DNA from: an uncultured Ruminococcus sp.
Lineage (GTDB): Bacteria; Bacillota; Clostridia; Oscillospirales; Acutalibacteraceae
Assembly: GCA_902798755.1 (NCBI GenBank)
Contig: CADBYC010000011.1
Coordinates: forward strand, 1 to 55,400
DNA length: 55,400 nt
Direction: 5' to 3'
The translations under genes were made by a program, and so were the position numbers. Shown here piece by piece: positions 24,899 to 32,873 of the stretch (position 1 is its first letter; each line of letters begins with the position of its first letter). The notes under the pieces were generated by a model, which ran no database searches, was not told where the DNA came from, and was given only the letters and a program-made list of their open reading frames with translations.

Positions 24899-25029
24899 GG
24901 CTCCCTTTGGTAAAGGGAGCTCCCGCGACCCGGCGGGTGAGGGATTGCATAATTGATCGAGCGGCAGCGAGAATCCATATACTTATTGGTTTGGTTGCTA
25001 TACCCGTATATATGATCCCTCAGACTACT
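24899..25029 (+). repeat. Dispersed structured repeat, copy B
   Basis: It opens with the same GGCTCCCTTTGGTAAAGGGA hairpin as the element at 13947. The second stem is CCCGC..GCGGG instead of GTCAGC..GCTGAC, followed again by TGAGGGATTGCA. The stem is kept while its bases differ, which suggests selection for structure. It fills the gap between mraY and ftsW. Confidence 0.75.
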
Positions 25030-25049
25030 TTACAGAAAGGACTCGGCAT

Positions 25050-26273
25050 ATGTTGACAATCGAAAACACCTCGCGCCGCAGGGCGCGGGATTATGAGAGT
25101 GAGCGTCGTGCCTCGTCCAAAAAAGGCAGACGAAAAATCAACTTCTCACTGCTGAATATCGGTAAAGGTATCGATATTCCCTTCGTTCTTCTGATATTTG
25201 TATTGCTCGCCATCGGCATCACCATGATGTTCTCGGCAAGCTACCCTGTCGCTTATTACGAGATCGGCGACAGCTATTATTACTTAAAGCGTCAGCTGAT
25301 CTTCGCGCTGATCGGACTGGTGGTCATGATCGCGGTCTCCTTCGTCGATTACCATTACTACCACCGCTTCGCCGCGATCATCTTAGGTATCAGCTACTTT
25401 GCACTGGTGCTCGTGCTGGTACTTCCGTCCCAGGAGGGCGGCGTTCACCGATGGATCGGCGTCGGTATGTTCGGTATCCAGGCGTCGGAGATCAGTAAAT
25501 TCGCGATCATCCTCTTTATGGCGCACTGGGGCAGCCGATATTATGACCGCATGGATACGCTTAAATACGGCGTCCTCCCCGGCGCGGCGGTCTTTCTTTC
25601 CACTGCTTTTCTGTTGCTCTTTGAGCCGCATTACTCCTGTATCGTTATCATCGGTATCCTGACAGTCGTTATGATGTACGTTTCGGGCATCAAGATCAAG
25701 TGGCTTGCGATCGGCGCGGCGGTGCTCGCGGTGCTGATCCTCCTGCTCTGGGTCACCGGTATGCTGACCTACGCGATGGAGCGTATGGACGGCTGGGGTC
25801 AGGCGTTGTCCGACGACCTTGATCGCGATATGTGGAACAGTACATGGCAGACGAGAAACAGCCTCTACGCCATCGGTTCGGGCGGCTTGTTCGGACTGGG
25901 CTTGGGGCAGAGCCGACAAAAGTATCTATACCTACCCGAACCGCAGAACGACTTTATCTTTGCTATCGTCTGCGAGGAACTCGGGCTCGTCGGCGCGGTG
26001 CTGATATTGCTGATATTCGCCCTGCTCGTCTGGCGCGGCATCATCATTTCCCTGCGCGCGCGCGACCGTTTCGGCAAACTGCTCGGTATCGGTCTGACGA
26101 CGCATATCGGACTACAGGTCGTACTGAATATATTGGTAATCACCGACTGGCTGCCCAATACGGGTATCTCCCTGCCGTTCTTCAGCTACGGCGGTTCCTC
26201 ACTGCTGACGCTGATGTTTGAGATGGGCGTTATCCTCGCGGTATCCAGAACGTCGAATATTGAAAAAAGCTAA
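25050..26273 (+). CDS. ftsW: FtsW/SpoVE-family lipid II polymerase (SEDS protein)
   Basis: 407 residues. A basic cytoplasmic start of about 45 residues precedes about ten membrane segments. SEDS motifs are GGVHRWIGVG, FEPHYS, QSRQKYLYLPEPQNDFIFA and LPNTGISLPFFSYGGSS. It polymerises glycan strands with the class B PBP encoded upstream. FtsW versus SpoVE cannot be separated from sequence alone. AAAGGA precedes the ATG. Confidence 0.94.
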   Translation: MLTIENTSRRRARDYESERRASSKKGRRKINFSLLNIGKGIDIPFVLLIFVLLAIGITMMFSASYPVAYYEIGDSYYYLKRQLIFALIGLVVMIAVSFVDYHYYHRFAAIILGISYFALVLVLVLPSQEGGVHRWIGVGMFGIQASEISKFAIILFMAHWGSRYYDRMDTLKYGVLPGAAVFLSTAFLLLFEPHYSCIVIIGILTVVMMYVSGIKIKWLAIGAAVLAVLILLLWVTGMLTYAMERMDGWGQALSDDLDRDMWNSTWQTRNSLYAIGSGGLFGLGLGQSRQKYLYLPEPQNDFIFAIVCEELGLVGAVLILLIFALLVWRGIIISLRARDRFGKLLGIGLTTHIGLQVVLNILVITDWLPNTGISLPFFSYGGSSLLTLMFEMGVILAVSRTSNIEKS

Positions 26274-26277
26274 GAGA

Positions 26278-26411
26278 GTTAGGAATTAGGAGTTAGGAGT
26301 TGATGGTGGGTTCTGCCCACACCCATTTGTAATATGATATCATACGTATTACCGATTCAAAACGCTTCAGCGTTTCCCTAAACTTCTCACTTCTCACTTC
26401 TCACTCCTCAC
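26278..26411 (+). repeat. Intergenic repeat element with AGGAGTT and CTTCTCA tandem ends
   Basis: The left end is GTTAGGAATTAGGAGTTAGG. The right end is tandem CTTCTCA units (26383-26411). In between are small palindromes TGGGTTCTGCCCA and AAACGCTTCAGCGTTT. There is no ORF. It has the look of a dispersed mini-element, but only one copy is in this window. It separates ftsW and murG. Confidence 0.55.
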
Positions 26412-26431
26412 TAAATTAATCGGAGTTTTTT

Positions 26432-27553
26432 ATGAAAGTATTACTCGCCGGCGGCGGTACCGCCGGACACATCAATCCCGCCTTAGCGATCGCGGGCTAC
26501 ATCAAAGAAAAAGAGCCTGATACAGAGTTCCTGTTCATCGGCAACCGCGACGGTATGGAACAGCGCCTCGTCAAACAGGCGGGCTTCCCGATCAAATCCG
26601 TCGTCATCACAGGCTTCAAGCGCAGTCTGTCGCCGAAGAACACGGTACATAATGTCAAGACCGTGTACTATTCCTTTGAATCCCGCGCGAAAGCGAAGAA
26701 GATCATCAAGGAATTCGATCCTGATATCTGTATCGGTACCGGCGGCTACGTCAGCGGACCCGTTATCCTCGCCGCGTGCAACCTTGGTTACAAGGCGGTG
26801 ATCCATGAGCAGAACGCCTATCCCGGCGTTACCAATAAAATGCTCGCGAAATCCGTCAACCGCGTCATGCTCGCCAACGAGGACGCGAAGGCTCGCTTCA
26901 CGGACAAGGCTCATTTTGTCCTGACAGGCAACCCCATCCGTCCCGCGATCCTTTCTACCAAGCATGATGAAGCGAAGGCTCGGCTGGGTCTTGATGATTC
27001 CAGACCCGTGATCCTCTCCTTCGGCGGTTCTCTCGGCGCTGAATGTATCAACAAATCCATGGCGGAGCTGATTGCCCGTTCCGCTAAGGATAAGAAATAT
27101 TATCATATCCACGCCTACGGCCAGCAGGGCACATGGATGCCCGATCTGCTGAAATCGAAGGGCGTTGACATCAAAAATTGCGACAACCTCGATATCCGTC
27201 AGTATATCGACAACATGAACGACTGCCTTGCCGCTTGCGATCTGGTAGTGTCCCGCGCGGGCGCGATCACCCTGTCCGAGGTACAGGCAAAGGGCAGACC
27301 CGCGGTGCTGATCCCCTCTCCGTTTGTCGCGGAGAATCACCAGTACCACAACGCCATGTCCATGGTCAACAAAAAGGCGGCGAAGCTGATCGAGCAGGCT
27401 GACCTTTCGGGCGAGCTCTTGATCGAGACCGTTGACAGCATGCTGACCGACAGAAGCGTCCTCGAAGAGTACCGCAGAAACGCCCAGAAGATGGCGATCA
27501 CCGACGCCAACGAGCGTATCTATCAGACGGTGAAAGAGGTACTCGCAGAGTAA
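26432..27553 (+). CDS. murG: MurG, UDP-GlcNAc:lipid I N-acetylglucosaminyltransferase
   Basis: 373 residues. GGGTAGHINPALA is at the N-terminus, HEQNAYPG and GGSLGAECIN lie mid-protein, and the donor-binding VSRAGAITLSE with PSPFVAENHQ is near the C-terminus. It adds GlcNAc to lipid I to make lipid II on the inner membrane face. CGGAG lies upstream of the ATG. Its place after ftsW is conserved in Firmicutes. Confidence 0.97.
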   Translation: MKVLLAGGGTAGHINPALAIAGYIKEKEPDTEFLFIGNRDGMEQRLVKQAGFPIKSVVITGFKRSLSPKNTVHNVKTVYYSFESRAKAKKIIKEFDPDICIGTGGYVSGPVILAACNLGYKAVIHEQNAYPGVTNKMLAKSVNRVMLANEDAKARFTDKAHFVLTGNPIRPAILSTKHDEAKARLGLDDSRPVILSFGGSLGAECINKSMAELIARSAKDKKYYHIHAYGQQGTWMPDLLKSKGVDIKNCDNLDIRQYIDNMNDCLAACDLVVSRAGAITLSEVQAKGRPAVLIPSPFVAENHQYHNAMSMVNKKAAKLIEQADLSGELLIETVDSMLTDRSVLEEYRRNAQKMAITDANERIYQTVKEVLAE

Positions 27554-27624
27554 GAAAACCAGTCACAAAACCGACCGACCTTTCATAGTATAAAAGGCAT
27601 AGAGTCTTTGAAAGGGTGTTGGGT

Positions 27625-28878
27625 GTGTCGGTATTTGTGGTAAACGGCGGGAGAAGATTATCAGGAGAGGTCGAGCCGCAGGGCTCCAAAAACAGCGCTT
27701 TGCCGATCTTGGCGGCGACGCTGCTGTGCCGCGGAGAGTGCGTCTTACATAACTGTCCGCGTCTGAGCGATGTGGAAGCGTCGCTTGCGATCCTGCGCTA
27801 CATAGGCTGTACCGCTCGTCGCGAAGGCAGTACCGTGATCGTCGATACCGGCAGTGTGGAGCGCTTTGAGATCCCCTCGGAGCTGATGCACCGCATGCGT
27901 TCCTCGATCATCTTCCTCGGCGCGATGATCGCGCGCTTTGACAGGGTGCGCATGTCGTTCCCCGGCGGGTGCGAGTTAGGTCCCAGACCGATCGACCTGC
28001 ATTTAAGCGCTTTACGCGAGATGGGCGTCGTGATCTGTGAAGAGCACGGTGAGCTTGATTGCTATGTCAGCGATGAACTGCACGGCGCGAATATCACCCT
28101 GCCGATCCCATCGGTCGGCGCGACGGAGAATATCATGATCGCGGCGGCTTTAGCGAACGGTACTACCGTGATCAGCAACGCGGCGCGCGAGCCCGAGATC
28201 GTCGATCTGGCGGATTTTCTGAATTCCTGCGGCGCGCGTATCCGCGGCGCGGGGGAGAGCTCCGTTGTGATCGAAGGCGTCGAGCGCCTGCATCCTACGA
28301 TCCACGCGATGATCCCCGACCGTATCGTGACGGCGACGATGATGTCTGCCGCGGCGGTTACGGGTTCCGATATCACGATGAAGGGCGTGATCCCTTCGCA
28401 CCTTGAGTCGGTGTTTCCCGTGTTTCGGGACAGCGGCTGTGAGATCAATATCAAAGGGAATACGGTTCGTATCGGCGCGCCTTACCGCTTACGCAGTCCT
28501 AAGCTGATCCGCACCATGCCGTATCCCGGCTTTCCTACCGACGCCCAGGCGCCTGTGATGAGCATGGCGGCTGTCGCGGATGGGATGACCGTATTTGTGG
28601 AAAATATGTTTTTGAGCCGTTACAGTCACGTCAGCGAGCTGTGCCGTCTCGGCGCGGATATCCGCGTAGAGGGCAAGGTCGCCGTAGTGGACGGCGTGAA
28701 AAAGCTGCTGTGCGCCGATGTCCGCGCGCAGGATCTGCGGGGAGCCGCCGCCTTGGTGGTCGCCGCCTTGTGCGCGAGAGGACAGAGCCAGATCAGCGGC
28801 ATAGAATATCTCGAACGCGGCTATGAGGACTTTGAGCTGGTGCTCTCCTCATTGGGCGCTGACGTGAAGAAGATATAA
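27625..28878 (+). CDS. murA: MurA, UDP-GlcNAc 1-carboxyvinyltransferase
   Basis: 417 residues from GTG at 27625, chosen because AAAGGG (27611-27616) is 8 bp upstream. Starts at 27616 and 27619 would overlap or touch this ribosome site. Motifs are GSKNSALPILAA (KN pair), active-site Cys in FPGGCELGPRPIDLHL, PSVGATENIMIAA, and FPTDAQAP. It commits UDP-GlcNAc to peptidoglycan synthesis using PEP. The Cys means normal fosfomycin-type chemistry at the active site. A long gap of lower similarity to typical MurA near VENMFLSRYSH is within family variation. Confidence 0.94.
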   Translation: MSVFVVNGGRRLSGEVEPQGSKNSALPILAATLLCRGECVLHNCPRLSDVEASLAILRYIGCTARREGSTVIVDTGSVERFEIPSELMHRMRSSIIFLGAMIARFDRVRMSFPGGCELGPRPIDLHLSALREMGVVICEEHGELDCYVSDELHGANITLPIPSVGATENIMIAAALANGTTVISNAAREPEIVDLADFLNSCGARIRGAGESSVVIEGVERLHPTIHAMIPDRIVTATMMSAAAVTGSDITMKGVIPSHLESVFPVFRDSGCEINIKGNTVRIGAPYRLRSPKLIRTMPYPGFPTDAQAPVMSMAAVADGMTVFVENMFLSRYSHVSELCRLGADIRVEGKVAVVDGVKKLLCADVRAQDLRGAAALVVAALCARGQSQISGIEYLERGYEDFELVLSSLGADVKKI

Positions 28879-28910
28879 CCTAAATAAAGATAAAAGAAAG
28901 GAGGGGTATT

Positions 28911-30395
28911 ATGGCTAAGAAATCCGACAAAAAGCGCAAAAGATCAAACCGCAATTCCGCGCGTGAAGAACTGCGCCGCCCGCGCCGGCAGGTAGAGCCC
29001 GCGTGGGATGACGAAGAACCGTACGACGATTTTGCCGAGAAATATACCGAAGAGATCGATTTCCGTAATTTTGAAGAGAATACGCCAAAGCGCAAGCCCT
29101 ATAGACCCTCCGAGCCCGAGCGTGACGACCTTCCCTACGAGGAAGAGCCGAACGAGCGCAACACGCGCCGATTCGAGAAAAAGACCAAGAAGAAAAAGAA
29201 GAGGAGAAAGCGAAAGCTCCTTCCGACCCGCCGACCCGTCGAACGGGTTCGGGACGAAGAGGACATGCTCAACGAGTTTTCCGATGACACCAACGAGTTT
29301 TATACCGACGAGAGCATACACAGCAGGCGGCGCGAAGATCCGCGCGATTTGAAGCAGGCGAAGAAGCAGGCAAAAAAGCAGGAGAAGCGCAAGCCCAAAT
29401 CTCCGCTCCAGCGCAAGATCATCCGTATCCTCAGCTACGGCGCGATCATCGCCGTCGTCTTGATCGTCGGCGTAGTGCTGTCGCTGACGGTGCTGTTCAA
29501 AACGCAGGCATATGAAGTGACAGGCGTGACGCGCTATTCAGAGGAAGAGATCATTGACGCCTGCGGTATCAGCAAAGGCGAGAACATTTTCCTTGCGCCG
29601 AAATCCGCTGCAGAAAAGCGGTTGAAAAAGCAGTTCCCGTATGTGGAGGAAGCCAACGTCAGCTTCAAGATCCCCGATACGATCCGCATCTCGATCGAAG
29701 AGGCTGCGGAGGGCTATCTGATGAAGCTCAGCGGCTCTGATTATCTCGTCATCAGCACCAAGGGACGTATCCTCAATCAGGTGACGGATACCTCCGCTTA
29801 TGATCTGCCGATCTTTATCGGACCTACGCTGACCTCCGGCGCGATCGGCGACTACGTCAGCTATGAGGACGATACCGTCGTCGAGATGATCGAGAGCATC
29901 ACCCAGACCTTTGCCGACAACGGCTATCAGGGCATCACCGAGATCGACGCCACCGATATGGCGAATATCTCCTTCACCTATGATAACCGCGTCAAGGTCA
30001 AGCTCGGTATCCCCGAGGATCTCGATTATAAGGTCCGCACCGCGATGACCATCATCAACGAGAATCTTGATAAAAACCAGACGGGCACCATCACGGGTAT
30101 CCTTGACGTTTCCCGCTGTAACTCTACCAAGCGCTCCTACTTCAACGAGCAGGAGATCCGTCCCACCGAGGTCAAGCCCTCCGAAAAGCCCACCGAAGCA
30201 GTTTCGGGCGATGGAGGAACGGGCGACGGCGGCGATTACAGCAGTGATTACAGCGCGGATTACAACAGCGATTACAGTGCCGATGGCTCGGCTGACGGCT
30301 ACTATTCTGACGATTACAGCTGGTACGAAGGCGCCTATACCGACGATCCCTACGCCTATTATGGTGCATATGATGGTTATGGTTACTATGAATAA
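28911..30395 (+). CDS. divIB: DivIB/FtsQ-type cell-division protein with acidic Tyr-rich tail
   Basis: 494 residues, longer than the usual 260-300. The cytoplasmic N-terminus is long and highly charged (about 1-165, with Lys/Arg runs). It is followed by one membrane helix (about 172-195) and a POTRA domain (AYEVTGVTRYSEEEI, then CGISKGENIF). The beta domain ends near residue 415. The last 75 residues are a low-complexity Ser/Asp/Tyr/Gly tail with SDYSADY-like units. DivIB binds FtsL and DivIC outside the membrane. AAAGGAGGGG precedes the ATG. The tail is unusual. Confidence 0.9.
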   Translation: MAKKSDKKRKRSNRNSAREELRRPRRQVEPAWDDEEPYDDFAEKYTEEIDFRNFEENTPKRKPYRPSEPERDDLPYEEEPNERNTRRFEKKTKKKKKRRKRKLLPTRRPVERVRDEEDMLNEFSDDTNEFYTDESIHSRRREDPRDLKQAKKQAKKQEKRKPKSPLQRKIIRILSYGAIIAVVLIVGVVLSLTVLFKTQAYEVTGVTRYSEEEIIDACGISKGENIFLAPKSAAEKRLKKQFPYVEEANVSFKIPDTIRISIEEAAEGYLMKLSGSDYLVISTKGRILNQVTDTSAYDLPIFIGPTLTSGAIGDYVSYEDDTVVEMIESITQTFADNGYQGITEIDATDMANISFTYDNRVKVKLGIPEDLDYKVRTAMTIINENLDKNQTGTITGILDVSRCNSTKRSYFNEQEIRPTEVKPSEKPTEAVSGDGGTGDGGDYSSDYSADYNSDYSADGSADGYYSDDYSWYEGAYTDDPYAYYGAYDGYGYYE

Positions 30396-30464
30396 AGTGT
30401 AAACACAACCATTCCCTGTGAAAATTTATCAATTTTTTGAAAAATATTCAGAAAATGATTGAAA

Positions 30465-30492
30465 TTATCACTGATATGTGTTAACTTATAAT
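30465..30492 (+). promoter_or_regulatory. Possible ftsZ promoter
   Basis: TATAAT (30487-30492) with TTATCA (30465-30470) at 16 bp in an AT-rich gap. AAGGAGG (30554-30560) serves the ftsZ ATG. Confidence 0.55.
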
Positions 30493-30567
30493 ATGATAGA
30501 AGAAATATAATGCGTATGTATGCGTGAGCGTTTATGACCCTCACACATATGACAAGGAGGATATAAA

Positions 30568-31689
30568 ATGGCTTTTGAATTGGAAAAGAATCCTGCCAGC
30601 GGTCTGCCGGTAATCAAAGTAATCGGTGTCGGCGGTGGCGGCGGTAATGCTGTCAACCGCATGATCAAAATGGATGTTAAGAACGTCGAGTTCATCGCCG
30701 TCAATACGGACGAGCATGTACTGCGTTTCTCTCAGGCTCAGGAAAAGATCCAGATCGGTGAGAAAGCTACCCGCGGCAAAGGCGCAGGCTCTATGCCCAG
30801 CGTCGGACAGGCTGCGGCGGAGGAGAACCGTGAGGAGATCGCGGCGATCCTGAAGGACACCGACATGGTATTTATCACCGCAGGTATGGGCGGCGGTACC
30901 GGTACAGGCGCGGCTCCCATCGTAGCGAAGATTGCGAAGGATATGGGTATTCTGACCGTAGCGGTCGTTACTAAGCCCTTTGCGTTTGAAGGTAAGAAGC
31001 GTATGGCTCAGGCTGAGCAGGGTATCGCGGAGCTTTCCGCTTGCGTAGACTCCCTGATCATCGTGCCCAACGAGCGCTTAAAGCATATCGCCGACCAGAC
31101 GATCACACTGCAGAACGCTTTCCTGATCGCCGACGACGTACTCCGTCAGGGTGTACAGAGCATTTCCGATCTGATCGTTGTTCCCGGTCTTGTCAACCTC
31201 GATTTTGCCGACGTTTCCGCTATCATGCGCGACGCGGGATTTGCTCATATGGGTATCGGTAAGGCTACCGGTAAGGACAAGGCGGCTGTCGCCGCTGATA
31301 TGGCGATCTCTTCCGCTCTGCTCGAGACCTCGATCGACGGCGCTACCGGTGTGATCATCAATATCACCGCTTCTCCCGATATCACTCTTGAGGATATCGA
31401 CACAGCTTCTACCATGGTACAGCAGAAGGCGGCTCCCGACGCGAACATCATCTGGGGTGCTGTTATCGACGAGGATATGAAGGACGAGATCAGCGTCACC
31501 GTTATCGCTACCGGCTGCGGCGGCAATAACGACAACTCCGGCGCGTTCCCGACTTCCGCTCCCGTTTCCAACCCCGCTACCGCTCCCGATCCGCTCGCGA
31601 CTCCTGTCGCTCCGGCTGTAGAGGTAGATTCCACCGACGATGATGACAGCTTCTATGACATCATGTCGATCTTCAACTCTAAGAACTAA
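30568..31689 (+). CDS. ftsZ: Cell-division protein FtsZ
   Basis: 373 residues. The N-terminal GTPase has [11 protein letters not shown], the tubulin signature [10 protein letters not shown] near 107-116, and the synergy-loop region [12 protein letters not shown] Pro/Thr/Ser linker and a short acidic C-terminal peptide ([11 protein letters not shown]) follow; the peptide probably contacts membrane tethers. It polymerises into the Z ring. FtsA is not encoded next to it, so another tether such as SepF may serve. Confidence 0.98.
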   Translation: MAFELEKNPASGLPVIKVIGVGGGGGNAVNRMIKMDVKNVEFIAVNTDEHVLRFSQAQEKIQIGEKATRGKGAGSMPSVGQAAAEENREEIAAILKDTDMVFITAGMGGGTGTGAAPIVAKIAKDMGILTVAVVTKPFAFEGKKRMAQAEQGIAELSACVDSLIIVPNERLKHIADQTITLQNAFLIADDVLRQGVQSISDLIVVPGLVNLDFADVSAIMRDAGFAHMGIGKATGKDKAAVAADMAISSALLETSIDGATGVIINITASPDITLEDIDTASTMVQQKAAPDANIIWGAVIDEDMKDEISVTVIATGCGGNNDNSGAFPTSAPVSNPATAPDPLATPVAPAVEVDSTDDDDSFYDIMSIFNSKN

Positions 31690-31702
31690 GTAATCATATA
31701 GT

Positions 31703-31732
31703 AAAAGCCCTTCCGAGTGGAAGGGCTTTTTT
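31703..31732 (+). terminator. Strong terminator of the dcw cluster
   Basis: AAAAGCCCTTCC (31703-31714), GAGT loop, GGAAGGGCTTTTTT. The A tract upstream also suits the convergent minus-strand gene. Confidence 0.92.
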
Positions 31733-31739
31733 AGGTGAA

Positions 31740-32714
31740 TTAGTTTATCTGAGATAATCTGAAACCGTTTTCAATTGAATAATCATATTGAAGCAACTTA
31801 ATTGTCTTACTTTCAATGATGGAACGTTGATTAACATATTGAATTACTTCCTCAGAATAATTTTTTGCTATTGCTGATGTTCGAAGCATTTTACTATCGC
31901 CCATAACTTTTTTGTGAAGAAACCATGTTTCATATCCGATTAATTGTTTTAGTGCCTTTTCATCAAAAACATCTCTTTTTACTTCTATTAAATCATAAGA
32001 TAAAACTTTAGAATCATGGTCCTTATTTCCGAACATTAAGATGATATCCATTTCTTTACCTAAGCTGGTTGGGACATAGCTTAGGTAATCAGAGTAATTG
32101 CCGAACACTTCTGTGAGTTTGTTATGAGCAAACGCATTATTCAGTAATGTCATTACAGAGTATTCATATTTTGGCTTTTGATTATCAAAATGAATTTTAT
32201 CAATGATATTATTTTTTCTGAAGGGATAGGGTTCAGGAATTCTCTGCCTGTGTAAGGAAAAAGGATTAAGCTTCATAAACTCTTCAAGAAGAATATGGAA
32301 CTCATTATTTGATATTGAGAACATCGAGTTAGAACCAGATGCTCTTTGTAATGCCCATGTCCATATTTTGCCGCTACTAATCAAATCATTAATATCATTT
32401 AGTTTAAGCGGAACAAGAAAACTGTATTCTGAACATTTTATTTTACATCGAAAAGGATAAATACGATCTTGCCAAATGGGTGTATCTTCAAAAAAAGGTT
32501 CTCCGTCTGCTTGCCAAACGCCTCTTAATTCTTGCTTGCCTGTGACATACATTAAAATGTAATCATTTTCTTTGATCACAGCTAATCTTGACAACAATCC
32601 ATCAAATATATTATTAGCGCTTCTGCTCTCTTTAGGTTCAGGTAAACCGACTATTCCTTTTGTAGTGCTTATTTGAAAGTTTTCCTCATTGATCTGAAAA
32701 ATATGAACAGACAT
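31740..32714 (-). CDS. EVE-like N-terminal domain plus PD-(D/E)XK nuclease-like protein, probable modification-dependent restriction enzyme
   Basis: 324 residues from ATG 32714, with GGAGG 8 bp upstream; a TTG start 15 bp earlier would overlap this site. The N-terminal part (about 35-110) has the EVE/PUA-like pattern: KENDYILMYVTGK, RGVWQADGEPF, then DRIYPFRCKI. EVE domains bind modified bases. The C-terminal part (about 195-290) has an Asp in GKEMDIILMF and LIEVKRD, a PD-(D/E)XK-type active site, followed by ALKQLIGYETW. This layout suggests a stand-alone type IV-like restriction nuclease. The gene is clearly AT-richer than its neighbours, with AT-ending codons, pointing to recent acquisition. 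No methylase or partner gene is adjacent. Confidence 0.68.
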   Translation of the reverse strand: MSVHIFQINEENFQISTTKGIVGLPEPKESRSANNIFDGLLSRLAVIKENDYILMYVTGKQELRGVWQADGEPFFEDTPIWQDRIYPFRCKIKCSEYSFLVPLKLNDINDLISSGKIWTWALQRASGSNSMFSISNNEFHILLEEFMKLNPFSLHRQRIPEPYPFRKNNIIDKIHFDNQKPKYEYSVMTLLNNAFAHNKLTEVFGNYSDYLSYVPTSLGKEMDIILMFGNKDHDSKVLSYDLIEVKRDVFDEKALKQLIGYETWFLHKKVMGDSKMLRTSAIAKNYSEEVIQYVNQRSIIESKTIKLLQYDYSIENGFRLSQIN

Positions 32715-32757
32715 ACTTTGTGCCTCCAATACTTTTGGGTTTTATTGTGTCGAATAC

Positions 32758-32786
32758 ATTATATGCAATTTGTTAGCGAATGTAAA
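32758..32786 (-). promoter_or_regulatory. Promoter of the nuclease-like gene
   Basis: Minus strand: TTTACA (32781-32786), 17 bp, TATAAT (32758-32763). Confidence 0.75.
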
Positions 32787-32806
32787 GATACTATGAAGCA
32801 TTTCAA

Positions 32807-32840
32807 ATAAAAACAAGCTGACCAAATGGACAGCTTGTTT
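32807..32840 (-). terminator. Terminator of the glutamate dehydrogenase gene
   Basis: A perfect 10-bp stem AAACAAGCTG / CAGCTTGTTT (32811-32820 / 32831-32840). On the minus strand it runs into TTTTTATTTG. Confidence 0.85.
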
Positions 32841-32873
32841 AAAAATGTTAGTATTGAATATGAGATACTACAA

